Positions 10,509-21,693 of a stretch of DNA of 64,000 nt are shown in pieces. This DNA is from Wyeomyia smithii. Taxonomy: Eukaryota > Arthropoda > Insecta > Diptera > Culicidae. Where the stretch lies: positions 244,016,892 through 244,080,891 of the forward strand of contig NC_073696.1 in NCBI RefSeq assembly GCF_029784165.1, written 5' to 3'. The position numbers and the translations under genes were made by a program. Position 1 is the stretch's first letter. The number at the start of each line of letters is the position of its first letter. The notes under the pieces were generated by a model that saw nothing but the letters and a program-made list of their open reading frames with translations, made no database searches and was not told the origin of the DNA.

Positions 10509-11064
10509 AAAGGGTTATATACCTTTTTGCTCGAGAAAAAAGAGCATAGTTTGGAATTTAGGCATTAAAAGCGTGTAGCACCTTTTCTATTGTATACACG
10601 TAGCAATTTTCTGAAAGTTTGGTTATTCAACAGCAATGAAACACGTTTGTTCATAAGAAATGCTAACTATTTGGCGAGTGATGGCCGTTTCCCCGAAACG
10701 CTTTTTTTGCAGAGAATTAAGCAAAGGTAAGCTTCGTGTATCAAAAATCGATCGTTAAACGACCGGGGAATTCAATAACGAAAATTAAAAAAAAAAAAGA
10801 TGATGAAAATCAGTTCAGTAGTTTCGCCGCAATCGTAAACACGACAAAGCCATTTTTTGAGAAACACCATTCCGAGATAAACGCGTAAGTTTCAAGTTTA
10901 GCCTATGCGGCCGTGGCGAGGCGCGCTGCAAATCGCTCTAACTTTCTCCCTTTTGCTCAGATCTTAATGAAAATTTGTAGAAATGCTCTCAAGATGTTGT
11001 ACTTTAAGATAATGCAATAAAAAGAATTCGATTTTTTGAAAACTAAAAAGCTATATAACCCTTT
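10509..11064. mobile_element. 556-bp MITE
   Basis: TIRs AAAGGGTTATATACCTTTTT (10509-10528) and, read inward from 11064, AAAGGGTTATATAGCTTTTT: 19 of 20 match. No coding capacity. It abuts the next MITE within 8 bp. Confidence 0.65.
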
Positions 11065-11072
11065 GAATATAT

Positions 11073-11322
11073 ACTAAAGTCGCTTTTACGCGGGGTATAC
11101 GTGCCGCGTATAAAACCGCGTAAATTCCGGAATCCGTGAAAAAAAACCGCGCAAATTCCGGAATCCGCGTAAAAAAACCCGCTTAAACTCTGCAATCCGA
11201 GTGAAGTGAAACCAAAATCCACACAAAAAAAAATACCGCGTAAATTCCGGAATCTGCGTAAAAAAACCGCGTAAATTCCGGATTCCGCATAAAAAAGGTC
11301 GCGTAAAAAGCGACCTTTGTGT
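11073..11322. mobile_element. MITE with internal minisatellite
   Basis: Ends CTAAAGTCGCTTTTACGCGG (from 11074) and, read inward from the right, CAAAGGTCGCTTTTTACGCG. The inside is built of a degenerate ~28-bp unit, AAAAACCGCGTAAATTCCGG followed by AATCCGCGT, in about six copies. TATA/TGTA-like flanks fit a TA-type target. Size 250 bp. Confidence 0.7.
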
Positions 11323-12120
11323 ATTTTGAAATTTTTAGTCGAGTTGAAAGAGTTCTGTTTCTATAGACAATTTTTTATATTTTTTTAAATTAAAATGCGA
11401 AATAATTTCCATTTTTATTATATTCTATGTTGCAGTATCATGCCAACCTTCGTACCGTGTGTTGTGCTGTATCAATGTTGTGTGAACAAAAATGTATAGA
11501 GATAAGTGACTTTTCACCCTCGCACACCATCAAACAGGTACTTGTAAAGTTGCTTTGGTTTCTTCACAACTATAAATATCGCTTCTCGTTGCTCCGACTT
11601 TTTAATACTTTTTGTCATATTTATCGTTTACGTCCAGCAGCTTCTCTCGTTTCCTGGTCAAGGATAAAAAATATATTCAAAACCGAGTCTAAAACATACA
11701 ATAAATAAGTGTTCAACTTAACATTTGCCCAGCTGCTCAAAACGTAGCCTTACAAACAGAACAGCGATAGTTTCATGTTTTACTTAACTTTCGGCACTAA
11801 CAAATTCGTACGTAAATAGCTCTACACCGTCAGAGTCAAGGAATAAAGAAGTCACGCGCATTTCATTGCCTGCATTGCACCCGAAGTTGAAGCTTTCACT
11901 AAGAAAACGTTTTGAGACCTAAGGATTGGTTTGAACCGATAGAAATAATTGGCGCGTTTTCTAGCCGCGACTTCAGGTCACACAACAGTGTAACGCCTGA
12001 TACATGCGGTGTTGAAATAAATCCTTCCACTGTGCATTGTGATTGAAAAGTTCTAAATGATACTACCTTAGATAGCACCCGTCCGAATAGTGGAACAAAT
12101 GATTTAGTAAGGGTGTAAAT
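11323..12120. other. Intergenic, no gene seen
   Basis: AT-rich. Open frames at 11427-11708 (plus) and 11899-12168 (minus, running into the satellite) carry no recognisable motif. Confidence 0.45.
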
Positions 12121-12715
12121 TCTTTGAAAATCGTCATCATATGACCAAAGGTCGCATGAGTCGTTCAAAGACTCTTGTGAAAGCCTTTGAAGTCATGCAA
12201 AATTTTTGAAAAATTCGTTGCAAATCGTCATCATATGACCAAAGGTCGCATGAGTCGTGTAAGATTTTAGTGGAATTCTTTAAAAATCGTCATCATATGA
12301 CCAAAGGTCGCATGAGTCGTACAAACTTGTTTTAAAAGTTCGTTGAAAATCGTCATCATATGACCAATGGTCGCATGAGTAGTAGAGAACTTTTGTAGAA
12401 TTCTTTGAAAGTCGTCATCATATGACCAAAGGTCGCATGAGTCATGCAAGATTTTCATATAATTTTTTGAAAATCGTCATCATATGACCAAAGGTCGCAT
12501 GAATCGTATAAGTTTTTGTAGAATTTGTTGAAAATCGTCATCATATGACCAATGGTCGCATGGGCGTATAGAATTTTTGTAGAATTCTCTGAAAATCGTC
12601 ATCGTATGACCAAAGGTCGCATGACTCGTACAAGATTTTTGTAAAATTCGTTGGAAACTGTCATCATGTGACCAAAGGTCGCATGAGTCATGCAAGTATT
12701 TTGTTAAATTCGAAA
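12121..12715. repeat. Nine-copy ~62-bp satellite with dyad core
   Basis: The core ATGACCAAAGGTCGCATGA starts at 12141, 12235, 12297, 12360, 12422, 12484, 12545, 12606 and 12668, a spacing of 94, 62, 63, 62, 62, 61, 61 and 62 bp. Each core sits in GTCATCATATGACC-AA(A/T)-GGTCGCATGA, an imperfect palindrome whose arms are TCATATGACC and GGTC(G)CATGA. The core is kept much better than the linkers. Minus-strand frames read as repeated CDLWSYDD peptides, but unit lengths are not multiples of three, so coding is unlikely. Confidence 0.9.
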
Positions 12716-15175
12716 CTAAAACTAGCCAAGTTAGCATTTTACCGTCCATCCTTGGCTACGGCTATGCTCAGTTCCCGTTGGTAGCCTTGTATCCTCCTGC
12801 TCGGCTGTTAGCGGAACGTTGAGAACAGTGTATGCTCCAAGTTTAATTATAAGCGTAATTGTGACCTTAACATCTGTTGCTGTAATTGGGTGGACATCGT
12901 CGTTGCGAGGATGACGATCGTATATCATCAAACAAAAATGTCTCGTTGATTTATTGGTAATGCGTTACAAAAGAATAGCCTAGCACTTACAATTTTCCTA
13001 GGAATTTTATAGGAATTATTTCAACTGTGAGAGCTTGAATATGTGCGATGGAAACAGAAAAATAAGCCACCTTGAAACAAATTTAAAACATTTCCCGCCT
13101 CTGAGGACAATTGAACAACTATTATTCATGTCTGCATGCGTTAAAGTTAAAATATCTATCCACGAAACTGGTGTGTAATACTACGTATAATACTGTATAA
13201 TCCTTGGCGACAAACTAAGTCAAGATGATTATCAAGCACTAAGCTATCATGAAGCAGCTCGGGCGTGGTGAGAATGCATTACCTTGTGTCACTAATAGAG
13301 TGGAGATGGGTAATACTGTGTTCTAGGATAAAAGTTTTAAACTTCAATGTAAATTCATTATGCTGAAGCGCTTGCATCGGACTAATTGCTTCGTGCTGCT
13401 GTTGCTGGTGAAGCTAATGGCATTGCTTTTGGTTCACAAAAATTAAGTTGCGCTCAAGGAAATGCCGGAGCTGTCAAGGAAGCTTTTCTTGGGTTGAATA
13501 GAGACGCTTCAGCGCAAATCGGAGGGATATTAGTGTTGATTTCATTTTCAGCCAGCTTTGAGTGAATGCGAAATCAGTTGAACGATTTTGCTGCGAAATG
13601 ATTAATCCACAATCTGGGCCGTCGCAAGCATTCTAACGAAATGAGAAAAGTTAAGGTTTAGTACGCTGTTCTTATTTTTTTATTGAATCTAATACAATTT
13701 TTTTCTAATTAGCATGGAACAAAGTTAACATTGAGAGACAAATTTACACAGTCTAATTTTGTCTTTAAAAATCTTGAGCAGATAAAATATTCCATAACAG
13801 AAAAACGGTTTGTTTGAATGAAATAGTGTCTTCGACAAAATTGTAGGTAGAAAAAATACGGTTCTAGTAAAAATGTATACACTGTAGAAAGTTTTTTCTG
13901 TGTCAAACTTTACAAGTTGTCACAAACTATTAAATATCTCAAAAAGTACCTTTTCAAAAAAAGTATTTTTTTCATACAATGACGATAACAATGTTTACTA
14001 CAATCTGTCAAACTTTGATAGTGGTAAAATAAGAAAACAAAAAGTCAAAATTTTCGAAAATAAAACCAAATGTGAAACGAAATATTTTTTTTTTTATTTA
14101 TTTATTTATTATTCATTTTTTATGGAATGCCTCTGTGGTAAAAAATACATACAGTTTCAAAACAAAATAGAAGCATACATCAAACAAAACCCGGCGATAA
14201 TACACGCGACCTGCAAAATCGAATTTTCTAAATCACAGCCGATTAAGCAGTAAAACATGCTTACATATGAGCTTTATTTCAATCAGTTCCAATAAATCGC
14301 CAGCTGAAGCACGTATAAATATGTAATATTGACACACCGACAGAGTCCAAGGTAGACCCAAACGCAACATGCACAGCCATATGGGCACCCGAGGCGGTAA
14401 ATTGTTACGACCGTTCAAATGGAACCGAAGTGCCATCAACCAAACATCCCAGAGCTACCATAAAACCTCGGGCATTGCCATCAACACCGTCGTAGCAACG
14501 CACATAAAATGCCTATTTTGGAGCGCCGTAATGTTGCTTCCGAGAGTCAATCTTGTAACACATAAATCGCCAATATCGTTCGTTTTTCAAAAGTGTATGT
14601 GTGTGCGAATTTTGCTGCATTACATGAGGGATTTAACGGAAAAATCGTAATTTTAAGCAAACCCCTTCGATCGGGTGTACGCGACCGCCACCACCACTAC
14701 CACCTAATCGCTAATCGAATTCAATTCTATTCCACTGCCGGAAACGGGAAAGCCTCTCTAACGCCACTCCACTAATCCTGTTTGACATGATGTGACCAGA
14801 TTGCAGCGTTAGTCGTCCTTCTTGCCATACCGGTCCTGGCTCGGTTTGCCATAAAGTGCCAATATAAATTCCAATTATTTTTTATTTGCCATTCAATACA
14901 TTCGCAGTTAGCCTCGACATTTCGACATAAATAAGGAGATATTTATTGTCTACGCCAATAGTCATGGCTTGTGGGACCTCCAGGAGCGCATTTCAGGCCG
15001 ATCTCTAGTGTATTTACTTTTAGAATTTATTGTAACATTTATTTTCAATACTGTATTTTGTGAATAAACTATCAACTTAGTTAAAAGTTAACTGGATTTG
15101 AACCCCAAAAACTTCCCCGTTCACATTGCACTGTCTAGAGAAAAATATACTAAAACCAAACTTTCGATCACCTAA
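12716..15175. other. Intergenic, no gene seen
   Basis: Mostly AT-rich. A 66-codon minus frame at 12731-12931 has balanced composition, but it lacks a clear splice acceptor or known domain and is not called. The 117-codon plus frame at 13900-14253 is K/N/F-rich low-complexity translation. A more GC-balanced patch at 14365-14850 has no long conserved frame. Confidence 0.4.
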
Positions 15176-15257
15176 ACTGCCGTTCAAAACATAGGAGTTG
15201 TTCCAGCGTGCATCAAATTTGTGTAGAACGTGGGACTACTATAATTTGAACGGTAGT
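15176..15257. mobile_element. 82-bp miniature TIR repeat, copy 2
   Basis: Ends ACTGCCGTTCAAA / TTTGAACGGTAGT. Second member of the family at 10264-10342. Confidence 0.6.
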
Positions 15258-16276
15258 AAACCTCTTCAAACTCCAAGCCTAAAAAGAGTGATGCCTGCAT
15301 GCGTTCCGCCGGATGCAGACACAGTGCGCTCTTTCGTTATCAATTTAGATGTAATTTATCATTTTCAGCAGGCAGGTTTTCCCAACTTTGAACATACACG
15401 TCCTTTCGGAAGGAATTAATTTATACATGGTATAAGCCGGGACCCGGGAATGGTGAGTGAGAAAATTAGTGCAAATGGACAGACACTATCAGAAACAGAA
15501 GCCAGTCTGCAGCAGCACAATCGCCGTCTATCTGTGCTGAATGGTACCGAAAGAAAATGGAGAAAACAAAAAAAAAACTTTCATAATTATTCGGCGAGTA
15601 AAATACCATAAGCCAGTCGGAGAAAAGCTATAAGAATCAGCCTGGAGGAGATGAGCGCTAAGCCGTGGCAAAGGTACGGCAGCGGATGCGGTTCTGCAGG
15701 GGTATCACGAAGAGCAAAAAAAAAATCTCATTTTCTCTGATTTTTCCTTCATCCATCCGGGCTGTTCGGTTTGTGTGTTTTATGTGATATCCGACTTTGG
15801 CGCTGCCACGCCGGCTGTCGTAAAGCGCCAGAAACAGAACCATTGGCATCAGCATTCTTCTCTCTTCATCAGCAGCGCACCATTCATCATCGATATCGTT
15901 ATCATCGTCGCCTAGGGAACCTGGAAGGCGAGTGTGATTGTAATCTGAATTTCAATAAAACTTAAAACGTTTTGCCAAGCTCTAAACTGAAGAAACGCTG
16001 CGAGCTTGTCGCGAGGGAATGGGACTTCGCAGGCTAGCTTGTCGCGATGTGTCGGAGATCATTTGACACGGATAGAAGAGAGGGTGAGAAAAACTGCTCG
16101 AAATACCTCAAATGTCAATTCTCCCATATACCGTACGTTTGCGAAATGTCATTTAAGACATTGAAAGCAGTTTTCTATTCTTCATTTTAAAATCGAAGGA
16201 AAACGATAAACATTTTTTTTAAAAATCACGTTTTGCTCAGAAAACGCGGCATTTTCAAATGATATATAAAAACTGA
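15258..16276. other. Intergenic, no gene seen
   Basis: Mixed composition. 15430-15960 is less AT-rich than its neighbours and looks single-copy, but neither strand has a frame with a recognisable domain. It could be intronic or UTR sequence of a host gene outside the window (inference). Confidence 0.35.
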
Positions 16277-16278
16277 TA

Positions 16279-16528
16279 TCCAGCTTGCTTTTTACGCGCC
16301 ATAATGGCGGAAGCTAAAATGCAAAGTTCGTATTAAATCATCCGCTCTTTTGACAACTCTGCTCATGTCAATTTGAAGTCTCCACGTATTTTATCAAAAG
16401 AGAAATAAATCTGGCAACATTTGTGTTACCAATTCCTCAGAAATCCCCAAAACTGACGTAAGCAGAGAGGTTCGCATATTACGAACACGCATCATAGCGA
16501 CCGCCATTATGGTGCGAGAAAAGCTGGA
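16279..16528. mobile_element. 250-bp MITE, TA-flanked
   Basis: TIRs pair TCCAGCTTGCTTTTTACGCG (left, then CCATAATGGCGG) with TCCAGCTTTTCTCGCACCAT (right, read inward, then AATGGCGG). TA lies immediately outside on both sides (16277-16278, 16529-16530). No coding capacity. Confidence 0.7.
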
Positions 16529-16530
16529 TA

Positions 16531-17174
16531 GCTTTAGGACCCAAAAGTCAGATAGTTGAGGGTTGCATGAACTAGACAATTTCTCTCGACAAAATTCAAC
16601 CAAAGTAAAAAAAATCGTTCAAAATGAGTCCGTTTCGTTCCGGAGTCAAAGTAAAAGTACTGAACAATCTTCAACATTTCTGAACATTCGGCATCATCCA
16701 GAAAAATCAGGACAAATGCTAAAATATGAAAAATAAATCAGGACGCTCTAAACATATCTCAAATTCAGGACATGTCCTGCTAGGGATGGTATCCCTAGCT
16801 GAATTGCAGTTGAACAAGAAAAAAGCACAGTTGCATACAATTGCCTTACCGATGGCTTTCTTTTCAGTACACATTCTTCATGAAAGAAATTACCTAAAAA
16901 GCTTTAATTTTTAGTTTCAAAGCGCTTCGATGCTTAATATATGTTACCACATGAATTTTCTTCACTTGAAATGGTGGGAAAAAAACCCAAATTAATCCAC
17001 CTAGCAGTGAAAGCCAGCCTTTCTCATTCGAGCTTATTATTTGTTGATATAGATCTACACGAACATTTAAATTTTCAGTAAAAATACACCTAAATAATAT
17101 TTGCTGGATTTGTTTTTTACTCTAAATAACAAATTTTTGACCAACAGTGCCAACAGTGAAATATGTTTCAAATA
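16531..17174. other. Intergenic, no gene seen
   Basis: AT-rich. CTAGGGATGGTATCCCTAG near 16781 is a short palindrome. Nothing else identified. Confidence 0.4.
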
Positions 17175-17355
17175 TATGACGCCAATATTTTTTTTGATCA
17201 TGGTATAATCGAAACAACTTTTGAACCACGTGTTCAATCATTATAATTTATCAGTTAACCCTAGGGCTAGGTTCATCTGATATCAATATTGTTCAAATCG
17301 GTTGTGTAGCTTCTGAGATAATGAAGTTTCGTGATTTTCACATTTTGATACATTA

Positions 17356-18966
17356 CCGCTCATAGCAAGTCCGTCCCATTTGCGTTTTCGTGCTGATGAG
17401 AAAACAGCAATTAAAAATCGTAACGTCTTAGGATAAATTTTGCACTCCTATGCTTTTTTAATTAAGACTGTCAACAGAATTTGTTACTGCAATGGCAAAC
17501 AAATACTTTTGGGTCAAAAAACGTGCATAAACATCAAATCTTGATTAAATTATGTTGAAAATTATAAGCTGGGACTCATATGCGATTACTTTTACGATAC
17601 CTAGCCAGAATGATAGCAAATCAGTCACATAGCCACCTGCGACCGGTGAGAAAAAACAAACTACTGCAAATCGATTTCAATGCTAGGCTTGCCTTTGGAA
17701 CAAATCCGTCGCTAGTCGAACTACAAATGGCCTTCTCTTGTGCTTCTACAGATTGAATGATTTTGTACCGTAGCGAGAACCACACTGTGATTGAATAACT
17801 GCGCCATCCACTTGTTTCGCTATCTGTACCAAAGTATTCGATTCGCGGTCTTCAAAACGAAACTCACCGTTTCTCAATATGTGTTGAATAATTGTTACCC
17901 ACGGCCCACATTGATAAAATACGAAGAGTAGTATTTATTTAAGCATGCTTTGACTTACCTTACCTGAATTAGTAACATATCTAATGATGATGACCAAATG
18001 AAATTCTCTTCACCGTTAACCCTGGAAAAATAGTTTGCGCCAATTTGACTCCTCGCTTATAGTGACACTGCCCTCTTCTTTTTGAAATAGTGCGAATCCG
18101 TGCTCGTTTTTCAAAAAACTGAACTATGGTATTTATTATACATGGATGTGTTAGCACCGTAACGATCACTTATTAATAAATTTCAAACTTGCATTTTAAA
18201 TGATTTTAAATTCATGCATCAATTTAACGCCAGTATAAGATTATCTTTGCAGGGTTAATGAAAAACTTCTCCTCTAAGAAAACATTGTAGTATCTGCGAG
18301 ACAAAAACAGTCGCGGTTGTAAACAGGCGCTACTGAACGCAATCATTTCAGTTGTAAACGACGAGAAAAAGTAGTTTTAGAATAATTTTCGAGTAAAATA
18401 GTTTCAACTCTTGAAATAATAATAACGAATATTTCCGAACAACTGCCAAGCAATAAGGTTGGAATTTTTGTCCTATCCTCAAATACACAAACACATGTGA
18501 ATAGCTTTGTTTTATTGCAATTTACTAGTACAAAGTATTGGCACAACAAATAGCGATTTCAAAAGTTTTTAAAAATCAATTTTCGCTAATAAAAAGCGCA
18601 TCTTTTATTTTTTCCGTTTTAAATGCTTAAGTATAGTAAAATTCAATCAAAACACTCATCATATATCACTAGGTCAACTGGTACATCAGATGCTAAACCT
18701 TAAGACCATAAACTATTGTAAAAATCATATATTTCATAATTATTATTGGCTGTGGGACCCACTCTCAATGATTTTTTTCTATGGGACCGACTTGCGATCA
18801 TTTTTGCTATGGGACAAACTGACTTGCTATTTTTTTCATAGTTTCTCAGAACAAAGTATTCAAAATCATGTGTTTTTTCAAAAGTACATATAAAAAGATG
18901 ATGATTCCATCAATAAAGTCAAAATTGATAAAAATGCAATTGGGACGGACTTGTCATGAGCGGCAG
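17356..18966. mobile_element. 1.6-kb TIR element nested in the repeat
   Basis: Ends CCGCTCATAGCAAGTCCGTC (17356-17375) and, read inward from 18963, CCGCTCATGACAAGTCCGTC. The left side is flanked by TA (17354-17355); on the right three bases (CAG) precede TA (18967-18968). The interior is AT-rich. A 62-codon minus frame at 17981-18169 is basic and His-rich but not recognisable as a transposase. The interrupted host repeat continues on both sides, which confirms the insertion. Confidence 0.7.
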
Positions 18967-19574
18967 TACAGATGAAGTAACAGTCCGATTACAATGAAAT
19001 TCAATAGGGTGTTATGATGCAGCTGGACGTTTCATTTGACACAGATGTTGTGGAAATCGGTTTAGCCATCTCTGAGAAAAGTGAGTGAGTATGTAGTATT
19101 CGGAATATGTTTCTTTTCTAAGCTGGTTTTCACATTTTTAAACATAACAGGCAAAGTAATAGTCCGATTGCAAAACAAATCAATAGGGTCTTATGGGACA
19201 ACTAGACCTTCCATATGACACTGATTTTATGGAAATCGGTCCAGTTATCTCTGAGAAACATGAGTGAGATAAAAAAAAGTCTCCAGAACGCGTTTCTTCC
19301 CATAACTTTTGAACCACATGTCAAATCTTTATAAAATTCGAAAGGTAAGGGTTTTTTAGGTAGCCCGTTCATCTGAAACTAATTTTGCTAAAATCGGTTG
19401 TGTATTTTCTGAGATAATGAACCTTCGTGATTCTCACAGTTTGTTGAATAACATACAAACTAAAAATCCGATTACAATAAAATTTAATAGGGTCTTATGG
19501 GGCAACTAGACCTTTCACTTGCAATAAACTCCATGTAAATTGGTCCAGCCATCTCTGAGAAAATCGAGTGAGAT

Positions 19575-19757
19575 TGAAAAGTTGCACATACACACACATA
19601 CACACACACATGCACACACACACACGTACACACATACAGAAAATGTTCAGCTCGTCGAATTGAATCGAGTGATATATGCCATTCGGGCCTTTAGAGCATT
19701 TTTATTTCTTCGGTTTTGCCAGTGATTGCTATACCTTTCTAGGAGAAAGGCAAAAAT
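19575..19757 (+). repeat. CA-rich tail module with terminal hairpin, copy 1
   Basis: A (CA)n/ACAY microsatellite (19583-19637), a core TTCAGCTCGTCGAATTGAAT, and a terminal hairpin CCTTTCTAGGAGAAAGG ending in CAAAA. The same arrangement is found inverted at 49456-49640 and 49797-49945. The hairpin plus A-rich end suggests the 3' end of a retroposed family (inference). Confidence 0.6.
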
Positions 19758-20020
19758 ACACAGAAAGATAATGGCTGATGAGTATTATTTCTAAAAGTGT
19801 TGCACATCTCATACTGGCTTGAAATTTGACATCGAACAGGCTTTGTGCATGTGGTACACTTCAAAAATAGGGTCGTGAAAATGTGTTCAGCGAGTGTTTG
19901 GCGATGGTTCACCGCGAAAGAGTCGAATTTTTGCATCGGACCTCGACCAATGCAAAATATTTCTCATTCGATACAGAAAAGTAACCGATATAACGAGGAT
20001 AGTTTCGTTCGCTGGTATAG
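19758..20020. other. Spacer, no gene seen
   Basis: Upstream of the mariner relic. I could not recognise the VTVDE block of a mariner transposase here in any frame. Confidence 0.35.
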
Positions 20021-20263
20021 ATGACATCAGCTTGTTGGGATGTGCGTGACGTAATTTTCAATAATTATCTTAAAAGTGGTAAAACGTATTATTTTCTGTT
20101 TTCAAACTTGAAACAATGGGAACCTAGTAAAAAAATTGCTAACAATGAACAGATAGAGCCTGCTAATAATGACTATTTTGTGGAGCTCGAAGATTTCCAC
20201 TATAAACATATCATTGAAGCTCAAATGATACTATGTAGAGACATAAATACATTGCTTGCATAA
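20021..20263 (+). pseudogene. mariner transposase relic with internal deletion
   Basis: The 80-residue frame joins two parts of a mariner transposase. Residues 3-24 (ACWDVRDVIFNNYLKSGKT) match the central FWDxxGVIFxDYLxKGKT block. Residues 25-72 (YFLFSNLKQW, NNEQIEPANNDYFVELED, HYKHIIEAQ) match the C-terminal block starting at DYFLFPNLKKWL. The sequence between, which in mariners carries the HQDNAP and YSPDLAPSD catalytic aspartates, is missing, yet the frame is kept. The N-terminal HTH domains are also absent. It cannot be catalytic. The family level (irritans-like) is inferred from WDVR-VIF-YL-KGKT. Confidence 0.85.
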
Positions 20264-20279
20264 TTTACTTTCATTTTGT

Positions 20280-21690
20280 GGCGACAGCCCGAATGTCGAT
20301 CTAATACCGAACCCAGAATATGTCGCCATGTCACTCGGTCTTCACCGACAGCGTACATCCAATGAGTGGCGAGTCTACCCTGAAGTCGACGGCAGGAATC
20401 CCGCTAAATGTAGGCTTTGCTGGTCTTTCATCCGGCATTCTAGAAACATCCTCTGCCCACTGGAGCCTCCCTTGTTATATTAGCTTCATTTTCCAATTTG
20501 CCGCCAAAGATTGAACGCAGGATCATACTCTCTAAAACACCAATAGGACTACCGGGAAAATTGGTGTCTTAAAAAGTGCAAGTTTTGTACAGGTTCGCAG
20601 GCTGCGGGACCTTAACTGGTAATGCAATATGTGGAAGGCCTTGTTTGTCGCCGATATCCACTTTTAATAATTTATCCACGTCAAAAAGACCGTCGACTAC
20701 CTCAAATGATTCCTCATCTGTTACCACCACAGCACTAACATCCGCCAGGCTGCCACCATGTACTTCGTTTAGCAGAGCTTATGACAAGCCTTATTTTTGC
20801 AGCTTGAACCACTTGAGAGGTTCAATGGCCTTTTCCACCGCCCACGGTTAAAACCAATGGTGTAAATATCGTCCGCAAAACCTAGGAGCATGTGAGAAAG
20901 ATGGTACGTATCAGTATTCAGTTTTGTTGGAAAACCCTGTTCGAGCATTATCCGCCATGAATCATTTCTCTTAACTGAATCGGATGCTGCCCGGAAATCT
21001 ATGAACAGATGGTGATTCTGCAAGTTTAATTCTGGAAGTCAATCGAAGATTTGTCGCAGGATAAACATTTGGTCTGTAGTTGAGCATCCCCCAGGAACCA
21101 CATTGGTATTAGCCAACAAACGTTGGCAACAGTTTCAGTCTGTGGAACGGGAAGAGTTATGCCACGGTAGTTACTACAGCTCAGACAATGGCCTATTTTG
21201 TGGATCGGGCATATGACACCTTTCAACCAGCTTTCAACACTCTCAGCAAGATCCGATGGATCCGATACAGCTGTTCGCTCCCGACTTTGAAGAGTTCTGC
21301 AGGAATGCCGGCCTTTGCAGTTTCTCAGCACTTTGCCTGCTTTCTTTATCTTGTCGGTGGATGGTGAATCCAGAGTTTGTCCGTCACATTCAACATTCAT
21401 TCTGCTCTTATTGACGTTTCTTTTTTCCTTACCGTTAAACACATGACAGGGGCAGACATGTTTCGGTTCATGATTCTGTTAATCTTTTTGTAAAAGCTCC
21501 TCGTATCGTGCCTGGAGAAGCTGCCCTTTGCTTCCGCAAGAACACGCTCCCAATGCTGACGTTTCTTCCGTTGATGTAGGCACTTTTCAACGGCTTTAGC
21601 TCTGACGAGTCACAGCCATAGCCAACATGTGACTTTTGGCGCGATTCTTCTCATCCGTCGCTTGCTGGCACTCAGCGTCAAACCACTTAT
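20280..21690 (-). pseudogene. RTE-like retrotransposon relic A, reverse transcriptase part
   Basis: Read on the minus strand from 21690: KWFDAECQQATDEKNRA, the linker between endonuclease and RT; WLKGVICPIHKIG and NYRGITL (about 21240-21150); NHHLFIDFRAA-DSVK and WRIMLEQGFPTKL (about 21010-20930); SHMLLGFADDI, with the catalytic FADD intact (about 20900-20860); and a C-terminal QGRLQWAEDVSRMPDERPAK segment (about 20470-20400). The order matches APE-type non-LTR elements of the RTE/JAM1 kind, whose product nicks DNA and reverse-transcribes its own RNA. A deletion removes the sequence between GFPTKL and SHMLLGF, and stops and frameshifts are frequent. A more complete relative lies at 59215-60655. 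Clade assignment is from memory of family motifs. Confidence 0.75.
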
Positions 21691-21693
21691 TGG

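Larger units (their letters stand above)
17175..19757 (+). repeat. Internally repetitive element (~290-bp units)
   Basis: Two forms of a ~290-bp unit can be aligned. The first half (TTTTGAACCAC, GTTCATCTGA, AAATCGGTTGTGTA, TTCTGAGATAATGAA, TTCGTGATT(T/C)TCACA) occurs at 17215-17353 and 19312-19445. The second half (AGTCCGATTACAATGAAATT, AATAGGGTCTTATGG, ATGGAAATCGGTCCAG, ATCTCTGAGAAA) occurs at 18975-19095, 19155-19270 and 19460-19575. The first unit is split by the 17356-18966 insertion. The element ends in a CA-rich tail module (next entries). No coding sequence seen. Confidence 0.6.

Noticed and set aside
12267..12749. Apparent repeat protein (CDLWSYDD repeats) on the minus strand
   Set aside because: Satellite units are 61-63 bp, so the frame does not persist. 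The DNA repeat explains the peptide repeat.
12731..12931. Minus-strand frame (IYDRHPRNDDVHPITATDVK...) that faintly recalls the start of a ligand-gated channel ligand-binding domain
   Set aside because: Resemblance is only to a loose pattern. No clear splice acceptor, no neighbouring exons, and the frame continues into the satellite.
13900..14253. 117-codon K/N/F-rich plus-strand frame
   Set aside because: Composition is what AT-rich non-coding DNA gives. No domain, signal peptide or context supports it.
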